The notes beneath the pieces were generated by a model that ran no database searches, was not told the DNA's origin, and was given only the letters and a program-made list of their open reading frames with translations. The position numbers and the translations under genes are program-made. From the IMG/VR virus record IMGVR_UViG_3300025897_000022, positions 1-46,713 of that record: a stretch of 46,713 nucleotides of DNA. The stretch is one strand, 5' to 3'. The stretch is from a virus. This document shows, in pieces, positions 41,101 to 46,713 of the stretch (position 1 is the first letter of the stretch; each line of letters begins with the position of its first letter).

Positions 41101-43163
41101 AGTAAAGGTTCTATTAAACTTGCTGGTATTTTAGTACGTATTTCATATGAATAATTTTGATAATAATAACCATCATGAATATATTTGTTTGATGATAATT
41201 TACTTCTGTTGTCTAAGAAAGAATCAAAAGAATCAATGAACAACCCTTCTTCATATTCATATTCTGATTTCAAACCGTGTGCGATATCATCTTGATTAAA
41301 CACTCTTTCTTCTGGATTGTGAATAAATTCAAATACATCATCTGATTTAGTCATTAAACCCATTTGAAGTGTTTTAATCTGAGCTACACCATCACCTAAA
41401 ACACTTTCCAACTTAGCACTATTTGCAAGAGGATTAATCTTTATTAAATCTTTTATTTCTAAATTTAAAGTTGTGCCAAAGGGCAACCCTATCTCACTGA
41501 AATCATTTAGAATTGTATCTAATTTTATTTGATTGTTATCAAATCTTTCATTTTGTCCTAATTCAATTTCAACAAAAGTATCCGTTTCTAAATCTTTTAC
41601 TGACCTTAGTGTTATAAATCTTTTAACTTCTACGTCTTCACTGAGTATATCCAAGTCACTCAAATATATTTGTTCTTCATCAGCATCTAGAGTTACATCT
41701 CCAATACAAATAGCTTCATTAAAATCTCCAGGTGTACTTGTGCCACCTTTCATATAAACTAAAGTATCATTCTGAATATATGCAGTATTTGCTTCGTTAT
41801 TATCAAATATAACATCAAAATAGTTCAATAACTCTGCTTGTGGTAAAGGATTTTTTGCAACAACAGGTGGAGCAAATTCATATCCTAATCCGGAATCATC
41901 AAATGTAATTTCTTTTATACCACCCATTTGAAAATCAGTAACAACATCACTGGGTAATTCTTTTAATGGAGTAGCATCTCTAAACAATATGGAATTTTCA
42001 TAAACTTCATCTAGTAATGTTTCATCCTCATAAAAAGATACTGGTCTATTTTTTAATATATTGTAAAAAGAATTGAAATAAGTAGTAAGAGTTGGATTTA
42101 CTTCAATTTCTGAAACATACGCACTTGCTGTATATTCTACATTTGTAAATGCATTGTCAAAAACAATCGGGTCACCCACACGATAGCATAAACCAGGGTC
42201 ATTTATTTTTATATTAGTAATAGAATGTTTTTTAAGTTTTGTAATTTCTGCTCTACCATCACCATAATTAAACATATCACCGACTTTATGACCAATACCA
42301 CCATCTGTTATTTTTAAGCCAGTAATTGAATTTTTTATTACACCTTTTACTGCTTCTAATCCTGTGGTAATATCATATCCTACTATAATTTCATTTTCTT
42401 TAAAAGTTCCATTAATGTAAACTAAATCAAGAAAGGCCTTTGTGGTGTTGTTTTGATTTTTAGTTATGATGTCACGACATATAGCAGATGCTTTTGATTT
42501 AGGTGCATAAATGCGAGTTTGATTAAATTTACTTATGCTAGAATTATATTCAATTTGTATTAAATTTTGTTCGTAATAACCACTATCAGAAAGTCTCAGT
42601 ATATCTACTTTCGGATAATATAATTCTATAATATCATCAAAGAATATTCTAAAAAACCAATAGTAAGAATTTTCAGTATCTTTGTTTTTATAATAATCTA
42701 ATATTTTTTTGGTAAGAATATTTGGGTCTAACCTACGAAAAATACTATGATCAAGAGAAACATTCTTTTTAAAGTATTTCTGAAAGACTGTGAGTGCGGT
42801 TTCGTAATTAGTATTTTCCTCTATATCCTGAGCATATTGATGTATATTCTTATATAATTTTTTAATAAAATATATTTCACCGCTAATACCATTTACTAAT
42901 AATTCATTTCTATAAAAATTATTCGTTTCTGTTTCATAATCAAAATATACTCTATCTTTAGTAACTATTTTTACAATGGCTTTTGCTTTAGACAGAGAAC
43001 CATATATGATGTCACCCACGGATAATTTTTTATTATCTGTAAGAAGTATTACTGATGATTCTAAAAAATTATAATATTCCTCAATAAACTTCACAAAGTG
43101 AGGATATTGCTCTAAAAAATAATTTGGAATATGACTTTCAACCAATTCTTTAGGAGTTGTCAT
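35178..43163 (-). CDS. Giant baseplate protein at the gp7 position
   Basis: 2661 residues, against 1032 for T4 gp7. Residues 1-250 (starting MTTPKELVESHIPNYFLEQY) resemble a marine phage baseplate N-terminus. GLKITDGGIGHKVGDMFNYG and similar turns (about 280-440) form small beta repeats. A Hint/intein-like segment lies at about 941-1090. About eight degenerate repeats of roughly 90-110 residues lie at about 1700-2375 (pattern GNTxFxDATxD...DRNKT). Position between gp6 and gp8 equals that of T4 gene 7, but I could not see direct gp7 similarity. Start overlaps the gp6 stop (ATGA). The protein is long, acidic and rich in Asp, Glu and Ile. Confidence 0.75.
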   Translation of the reverse strand: MTTPKELVESHIPNYFLEQYPHFVKFIEEYYNFLESSVILLTDNKKLSVGDIIYGSLSKAKAIVKIVTKDRVYFDYETETNNFYRNELLVNGISGEIYFIKKLYKNIHQYAQDIEENTNYETALTVFQKYFKKNVSLDHSIFRRLDPNILTKKILDYYKNKDTENSYYWFFRIFFDDIIELYYPKVDILRLSDSGYYEQNLIQIEYNSSISKFNQTRIYAPKSKASAICRDIITKNQNNTTKAFLDLVYINGTFKENEIIVGYDITTGLEAVKGVIKNSITGLKITDGGIGHKVGDMFNYGDGRAEITKLKKHSITNIKINDPGLCYRVGDPIVFDNAFTNVEYTASAYVSEIEVNPTLTTYFNSFYNILKNRPVSFYEDETLLDEVYENSILFRDATPLKELPSDVVTDFQMGGIKEITFDDSGLGYEFAPPVVAKNPLPQAELLNYFDVIFDNNEANTAYIQNDTLVYMKGGTSTPGDFNEAICIGDVTLDADEEQIYLSDLDILSEDVEVKRFITLRSVKDLETDTFVEIELGQNERFDNNQIKLDTILNDFSEIGLPFGTTLNLEIKDLIKINPLANSAKLESVLGDGVAQIKTLQMGLMTKSDDVFEFIHNPEERVFNQDDIAHGLKSEYEYEEGLFIDSFDSFLDNRSKLSSNKYIHDGYYYQNYSYEIRTKIPASLIEPLLLDELHPAGFLHFIRNKFELELDFRIKTHELHEIEIDSRGYIIAEIFEHIEVERLNFADATIGDVINQIELENEFIHNEEIATSEYPEIEVNAIAPIFEGFRFFIEDIISKPSENSFRDFDDYGKTNEKNSIITDTRLYDGIVAVQSFVKIINVEDEANWIADVIGYRKNAIGSLDADRTIYNFRVRVERVFEHVPDIAKGGYIVVRDPFTDLYEPRFSSDLQQFSNAEIEFSDTERNEYLPLVSGNTLSGKGSYLPNAEILTRDYGWVTFENLEPYMHVANVKEDGVIVWQLPDSIATREYNGIMHQYTDHSSVSITVSPDQELALVTSNKIIKGRKLSSKTKPPTELDFLAVPDETLAGTGKRAIMELRDIDKEIDKIEVPYTGLLYCLTLKNNQDTIKVPFEVDEGILEVISWQSFIENNYTLPKVTKIEKTFINVDYENVAIDLESYSIMQPRSNTIIFDYNTVDSTPYPIVNPSEIFFLTSAETQPTTQPSPQGPLTVEPLRTTFQNSDVITDEVDVVLTLAYQQEFKTVLDTFEHKLTERPTTFTSFSINIKDFLFFESTSTLSNDSFTDTAIRSVTDVPLHVVINIDEQILPLSIQSSDEENNSAVFLNIESTAAKFDIQPAMDKPKNRISTLSFENRIPAIRGKIPKIFREAILINSDDDKKITQISIADIETVLCPDHQFEPKAKVVILNFFEEFEKNRVSSLILLGSINAHPGTESGLPSVEVEDDKILNYHHIDSLQLKEPDLRYVITRLNFADSSSDTDPVIYYTFVNSTNKSAYGIKPSSYFDSDELTFDSYDNFTFDEDSLLPERKLFQESENFNVDTLVTFENIEDLDNLKPIYNEDNFIIWSTIVANDVNSGDIDFMSVHVNHINNFAFEPFSLDPSLPSKSIQQDFTVIPPPVHKFVGISESGFDPLSTLVSGGDNPAVTDVTPLETDVNRKIFVDVLNRNLFFNFDEKIVDYKNNFIVYNLHKKYKPYLGDTMPATSALSEPFLYTSPKSKDLSTVLDKETIYFANTVILDSSTEVISKTDIENHFEIEDRRKYITLDTQFENWKRQFIAGYLPVKFSDYVLDKIPSAFIQDAIIISKRTANEDVSPLVHPNSIFSDAAPPAIYFELELAEAQTEIKIPIIIEDRNKYVDLGDIILPWTPILIKDYSRIKMDDYILDKLPSVRIDGTYIRNERQSNTELLTNFELFSSLYGNTTFLDSSFDIMGEIEEDIENNIIDRNKLIIRSDYIYPYEFTIIEHFMRPWVIREYSQDTLPSVTAYLEVVPITDYVENMEVINIDNRILTGNTTFLDATQDIDFEFEIKNENLILDRHKTFSLSDIIGPWTDNTLFGFYRPLQLKYYNLSDIPTVRVHSEPEITYNPIVLANTEIVSFTTLYGNTAFADATHDVTFEYGFEDDTIIVDRNKTFAEDRVISRWVDTKFSLDMIPKIFVDFESETVPTATVLNEPEITYNPKVPIDVNIVPFTTLYGNTAFADATTDIYSVIDEYEHNPKLLDRNVTLSYEDRITSYFNNFVDDYLPFKLVPYNLDYIPTVSVLNELEFTYNPTLDLIHTAITSSTTVYDKQATILDNTIATEEVVLEFENLVEFISDKSKIGRKDFIINKQNEIIGNYLNSQIAEHTYDTVKTVDVGLTNNDEIEYVIISDMEELTSDEISILYNDKHTFIDSTSFMDSTEIEFFSESYVYNENSAISLNDRITESFLEKQIRPKVLTKLRYDIINTIPIVSPKTQYSITTVDIQDGKSKFKETVSNIIGTEKILDGTIELIQNENLTKIFNEIEDRNFLFQLDKKVDTFLKEEITEKVPLKLKYYILESNIPTVQAELFAKEIFDYSFSTTPDDISLVDFEKILSFDSEGNINNTFGFKESQINTINNGITNDNFLLNTVIRPFTDDYIRFEIEKHLKRKGDDKQTYLHATLKMNYTVSEVYTWNISALNTFETEYNDPNINRKEFLETVRIEV
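36040..38060 (-). repeat. About 100-residue tandem protein repeats
   Basis: Degenerate tandem units share GNTAFADAT-like, DRNKT-like and YNLxDIPTV-like elements. Clear GNTxFxDAT units are read near 36640, 36905, 37190 and 37465, with weaker ones near 36045, 36360, 37770 and 38020. The two nearest copies (36640 and 36905) also share DNA sequence, indicating recent duplication. Confidence 0.7.
39890..40343 (-). other. Degenerate Hint/intein-like domain
   Basis: Residues about 941-1090 of the giant protein. SYLPNAEILTRDYGWVTFEN (Ser941 first) looks like intein block A, SITVSPDQELALV like block B with Gln1010 in place of the usual His, and YTGLLYCLTLKNN (Cys1077) like block F. No His-Asn end is found, so splicing looks unlikely. 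It is fused in frame within an intact coding region. Confidence 0.6.
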
Positions 43164-45001
43164 GTATCAAATAACTCCGCTTTTGCTAAATTAGAAGAAG
43201 TTGATGACCTATCTATAAATGCAGAAGGTGTTATATAAATGTCATCAATAGAAATTGTTAGAATTTGTTCTTTAGATGGTATAATAATAAATTCATCACA
43301 TTGAATTTCAAATGTCATTTCTGATGAATCTTCTCTTATATATGTTGGTGAAAATCCTTCTAATATAAAAATGCCAGAATCATAATCTATTTTACCTATA
43401 TTTTCTTTTAGTGTAAATTCTACGTCTGAACCGGATACGTTTATTGTGAAAACTATATCAACGCCTGTATATGTTGAATTTTCTTTTAGATAACAATTTG
43501 ATATTAAATTATTATTATTATCAATATAATCAAATCTACTTGCAGTTAAAGAACCTTTTTTAATCTTGTTATTAAAATTTATATTATAATAAACTCCAAT
43601 CCCAACTTCAATATTTCTTTTTTTGTATAAATTTATAGTTAAATATGAACCCATGAAATATTGACTTATATCATCTACAAGTTTAGTAATATTTGCTAAT
43701 TGAAAATTACTATAAAATTTTAATAAATTATTTTTAGAATAATCAAATATAACATTCTTCACATTATCTACAATTTCTATTTGATTCATATTAATGTCTA
43801 AGGAATCATAAACTACATTAGCATTAATTTTAATATAAGTATATTCGGGATTAACAATTCTTGGTAGTATGGTAATTACATTTAATTGGTCAAGTCTTGA
43901 CTTTATGTAATCTATTTCATAATTAGATAACAATGCTCTATTTTTTGGTTTAATCGCACAAAATACACTACCATACAACGGAGGAGTATTCTTTTCTCCA
44001 CCCCAAACAGAAATTGATTCTATGAAAGGAAAATATTTCATCAAAATAATTTGATAATCTTTTTCAGTGACTGTGCGATTTTGACTGAAATATAATTTTC
44101 TTGCATTATTTCTTATATCATCGGCATTTTCTTCATCTTCTCCTTGTGAAGAAAATTGAATAGTTTCTATTAAAAACGTGTTAACAAAGTCGTTTTTATT
44201 TTCAATATCAAAAGTTACACACTCATTAGCATCTTCACCTGAAGTAACCAAATAATTTAATTCAATTACATTATTATTTTTAATAATTTTTCCTAAAATT
44301 CCATCTCCAAAAATTATTTGATATTTTCCATTATAATTTTGTTCTATGTAAAATATTTCGGAATCTTCTGTAAGTAATGTAATATCAAATACTCTGTTGT
44401 ATTTTGTGCGCAATCGTTCAAGTTCATTTTCTCTAACATGTACTGTAAGGTATGTTAAATCTATATCTTTACTAGAAATTTCAAATTTATTTTCTAATAA
44501 TAAATTATTTACAACTATTTCTTCTGATATTAAAGTGCCTTGAGTGAGTGTTATATTTGATGTGAATTGATTACTATTTGCTAAAACAATAGAAGTTTCA
44601 CTAATAAATGGATACAAATTTCCATTGGCTGTTTTACCTAAGAACTTAGTTCCTGCTAATATATTTTTTGTATAATTAGCAGATAAATTTCCAGTAAGTC
44701 TAAAATTTATTTCAGCTTTAGATGCAGTTTTTGCATTTGATAAATATCCTATTTGCTTTGCTATTGATGCAGCATTTTTTCTTTTTTGTGCTGTATCTAA
44801 AAATAATTCACTTGCTACTTGATTTAAATAATAAGATTGATATTGTGTATTATATGATAATAAATCAACAACAAAGTTCAAGCCAGATGCTTCAAAATCA
44901 TAATCTTTAAATTCTGAACTGTTCTTAACATAGTCTATTAAATTTTTTCTAATTGTTAAAAAATCTAATTCGCTGATATTTTCTGATGGAATTTTTGACA
45001 T
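43160..45001 (-). CDS. 6: Baseplate wedge protein, T4 gp6-like
   Basis: 613 residues (T4 gp6 is 660). The N-terminus, IRKNLIDYVKNSSEFKDYDF, then GLNFVVDLLSYNTQY and IAKQIGYLSNAKTA, follows the T4 gp6 pattern (LIEWLNGQNEFLDYDF, LLAYNTLY, NGYLPTSKSA). The EKDYQIILMKYFP and NVVYDSLDIN segments fit baseplate J-like proteins. gp6 dimers link wedges into the ring of the baseplate and initiate sheath contraction signals. It is preceded by gp25 with 2 bases between. Confidence 0.88.
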   Translation of the reverse strand: MSKIPSENISELDFLTIRKNLIDYVKNSSEFKDYDFEASGLNFVVDLLSYNTQYQSYYLNQVASELFLDTAQKRKNAASIAKQIGYLSNAKTASKAEINFRLTGNLSANYTKNILAGTKFLGKTANGNLYPFISETSIVLANSNQFTSNITLTQGTLISEEIVVNNLLLENKFEISSKDIDLTYLTVHVRENELERLRTKYNRVFDITLLTEDSEIFYIEQNYNGKYQIIFGDGILGKIIKNNNVIELNYLVTSGEDANECVTFDIENKNDFVNTFLIETIQFSSQGEDEENADDIRNNARKLYFSQNRTVTEKDYQIILMKYFPFIESISVWGGEKNTPPLYGSVFCAIKPKNRALLSNYEIDYIKSRLDQLNVITILPRIVNPEYTYIKINANVVYDSLDINMNQIEIVDNVKNVIFDYSKNNLLKFYSNFQLANITKLVDDISQYFMGSYLTINLYKKRNIEVGIGVYYNINFNNKIKKGSLTASRFDYIDNNNNLISNCYLKENSTYTGVDIVFTINVSGSDVEFTLKENIGKIDYDSGIFILEGFSPTYIREDSSEMTFEIQCDEFIIIPSKEQILTISIDDIYITPSAFIDRSSTSSNLAKAELFDT

Positions 45002-45003
45002 CG

Positions 45004-45381
45004 TTAGCGTATTCTTTTTAATGTTTTCTCAAACGTTATCAGTTCTTGAGGATTTGATCTTAATCGGTATTTTATGTATATTGTAATACTATTTACATCT
45101 TGTTCTATTTGAGTATCTTCAAGTACTATTCTTTTTTCAAAGTTTTCAATTTGATTTTGTATACTTGTTTTTAAAATATCTTGTTGTATAAAACTGTTTA
45201 ATTCAAAGATATAATCTTGAATACCTACTCCAAACTCAGCGTTATATAATCTTTCTCCAGGTCTTGTGAATAAGATGTGATTTAATGCACGGAATATAGT
45301 TGTTCTAGCATCTAAATTTTTTACTTTTTTAGATATGGGATGGGGTATAAATTTTAAATCTATATCTGAAAATCTTGACAT
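45004..45381 (-). CDS. 25: Baseplate wedge protein gp25
   Basis: 125 residues (T4: 132). The pattern TTIFRALNHILFTRPGERLYNAEFGVGIQDYIFE matches the T4 NSLLGIITTRKGSRPFDPEFGCDLSDQLFE. IENFEKRIVLEDTQI follows the family core. gp25 sits at the interface between baseplate wedge and sheath. A GATAAATA late box lies about 20 bases upstream on the same strand. AAAGG lies 10 bases before the ATG. Confidence 0.9.
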   Translation of the reverse strand: MSRFSDIDLKFIPHPISKKVKNLDARTTIFRALNHILFTRPGERLYNAEFGVGIQDYIFELNSFIQQDILKTSIQNQIENFEKRIVLEDTQIEQDVNSITIYIKYRLRSNPQELITFEKTLKRIR

Positions 45382-45400
45382 TTAAATTAAACCTTTAAAT

Positions 45401-45408
45401 TATTTATC
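45401..45408 (-). promoter_or_regulatory. Late-type box GATAAATA, minus strand
   Basis: GATAAATA read on the minus strand in the 40-base gap before gp25. It would start the gp25-gp6-giant-gp8 transcript about 10-15 bases before the ATG. Confidence 0.5.
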
Positions 45409-45421
45409 AAGGTATATTTTT

Positions 45422-46713
45422 TTATTTTATTCTATAAAAGAATATTTGACTACTTGTAATGGTAAAGGTCAGTTTTTGCATATCTAAGTCACCATTATCA
45501 TAACCTATAAGAATATACGGTTTTAAAACATAGGACTCTTCTTGACCTATTACAATTTCTCCAATAAATTTTTTCTTTTTTCTCCTTCCAAATTTAAAAA
45601 CTTCACTAGCATCTCCATTTAATTGTTTAGCGTAACGAAATGCATTTTCTCTACCTTCAAAGAAAACTCCCATATACACATTTATTTTATTTATCTCAGG
45701 TACAATATCATTTGTTCCTGCTTGTGTAGAATCATAAGTTACTCCTAGCTCAAACTCATAGCGATATGTAAAATCATTTGTTATTAAATTAGAATATCTC
45801 ACAAGTTCCATTGCTGAAGTTGAGGTCACTCCGTGTAAATAATTATTATTTAACTTACCGAAAAGTTTAAATTCATAATTGCCTGCGTTCAAGGTTCCTG
45901 TAAAATAATTTGGATCATTAGATAAAGCGAGTGTTTTTGAATCATTTAATTCAAAACTTTCTGTTGTTCTAAATGGGATAAAAGATATTGTATACGGAAT
46001 AGGCTCTGCCTTTATGGCCACCGAAGGATTCGTATCTTCACTCAGTTGTGATAAATCATTTTCTAAATCTTGTAACGTCTTATTAGGTAACAGGTCAAGT
46101 ATCGTTTGCTCATCTAGTGGGGTTAAACCTTCTTGTGTGACCGCATCTCCTTCTTCATCTATTAATCCTAACGCATCAGCAATAAACCGTATAGGGTATA
46201 CGTTCATTCCTTTTGGTAAATAGCTTAATAAAATTAAAGAAAATCCAAATTCACTTGAAAGTTTCTTTTCTATTTTTGAAATCTCTTGCCAAATCTGACT
46301 TTTATACATTTTAATACTATTATCATCTTGATTTTTTTCATATTCTTCTTTAGGAACAACACCTATATCTGTCACATTGGCGTACAATGAGCTTCCGATA
46401 TTAAGTATATTTGATGGAAGGTCTGAAAGACTATCTATCTTTTCTTGTATTGACGCTCCCAATGCTGCTGCGGCTTGAGCTTCAGATACTCTATCTGTAT
46501 TTCCTACTTGAATTTGAGCATTGTCTTCTATTTGTTTGTTTTTATCGTCATGATTTGTTGTTTGCGCAAATAAAGAATTTATTGTTTTCTTAAAATTTTC
46601 CGTTTCTACAGGATCAATTTGACGCATTCTACTTAATAATGTATTAATGCTACTAACGTCACTTGGTCTAAAATTTATTCTAGGAACTTTAGAATAGCTA
46701 TCAGTATTTGTTA
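45422..46713 (-). CDS. Baseplate-associated structural protein (5' partial)
   Basis: At least 429 residues. The frame stays open from ATG 46627 to the window edge and reads plausible protein there (KVPRINFRPSDVSSINTLLS), and no Shine-Dalgarno site precedes 46627, so the start lies outside the window. The N-terminal part visible is Gln/Ala-rich and helical; the C-terminal 200 residues are beta-rich with a Lys-rich loop (FGRRKKKKFIG). Unrecognised, but it is the gene before gp25 in a baseplate operon, so a baseplate or tail function is likely. Confidence 0.7.
   Translation of the reverse strand, partial: TNTDSYSKVPRINFRPSDVSSINTLLSRMRQIDPVETENFKKTINSLFAQTTNHDDKNKQIEDNAQIQVGNTDRVSEAQAAAALGASIQEKIDSLSDLPSNILNIGSSLYANVTDIGVVPKEEYEKNQDDNSIKMYKSQIWQEISKIEKKLSSEFGFSLILLSYLPKGMNVYPIRFIADALGLIDEEGDAVTQEGLTPLDEQTILDLLPNKTLQDLENDLSQLSEDTNPSVAIKAEPIPYTISFIPFRTTESFELNDSKTLALSNDPNYFTGTLNAGNYEFKLFGKLNNNYLHGVTSTSAMELVRYSNLITNDFTYRYEFELGVTYDSTQAGTNDIVPEINKINVYMGVFFEGRENAFRYAKQLNGDASEVFKFGRRKKKKFIGEIVIGQEESYVLKPYILIGYDNGDLDMQKLTFTITSSQIFFYRIK

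Noticed and set aside
46411-46627. ATG 46627 as the true start of the last gene
   Set aside because: The frame stays open to the window edge, reads protein-like, and no ribosome binding site precedes the ATG.

Overview
The window reads as part of the genome of a strictly lytic, T4-type myovirus with very low G+C. Diagnostic T4-type genes are the sliding clamp (gp45), clamp loader (gp44 and gp62), RegA translational repressor, DsbA, and the baseplate wedge run gp25-gp6-(gp7 position)-gp8. A CobS-like AAA+ ATPase, a CobT/VWA-like protein, PhoH, a SpeD-like protein, an Sm-like protein and a DUF6433-like protein resemble the gene set of marine T4-like phages of cyanobacteria and SAR11. There are no photosynthesis genes. 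An AT-rich marine Gram-negative host such as a SAR11-type alphaproteobacterium is my inference, not something the sequence proves. No integrase, transposase or CRISPR array was seen.

Layout. 1-2.1 kb: a beta-rich protein of unknown role, then small hypothetical genes. 2.1-6.1 kb: a VWA metallopeptidase-like protein and its MoxR/CobS-type ATPase, each behind a strong host-type promoter. 6.1-13 kb: a glycosyltransferase-like protein and the replication module (45, Sm-like, exported lytic transglycosylase, dsbA, 44, 62, regA), then two tandem small paralogues joined by an exact 62-bp repeat, dUTPase, a SpeD-like decarboxylase and a GNAT. 13.3-17.3 kb: a small membrane protein, an M15 endolysin, a PD-(D/E)xK nuclease, tRNA-Asn, a tRNA-like element without a D-arm, tRNA-Arg, a ParB-like protein and tRNA-Asp. 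17.3-23.2 kb: a UvrD-type helicase of clearly higher G+C, an exported protein, several unknowns and a dihydroorotate-dehydrogenase-like protein. 23.2-29.6 kb: a cluster on both strands whose members include three proteins with N-termini like T4 capsid-targeting sequences (a HAD phosphatase, a 630-aa unknown and an amidoligase), plus an FmdB-type zinc ribbon, PhoH and an exported SNase. 29.8-32.7 kb: a repeat-built fibre protein. 32.8-46.7 kb, minus strand: the baseplate module, including a 2661-residue protein with an embedded degenerate Hint/intein-like domain and about 100-residue tandem repeats.

Expression signals fall into two classes. Seven sites match host sigma70 promoters with an extended -10 (TGnTATAMT type) and precede early or replication genes. 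TATAAATA/GATAAATA boxes like T4 late promoters precede the fibre gene, gp25, the putative internal-protein genes and a few others. Several late-type boxes sit directly in front of hairpins. The most interesting candidates are the putative set of packaged, injected proteins (including an amidoligase), the Hint-like domain in the giant baseplate protein, the D-arm-less tRNA-like RNA, and the short DHODH-like gene.
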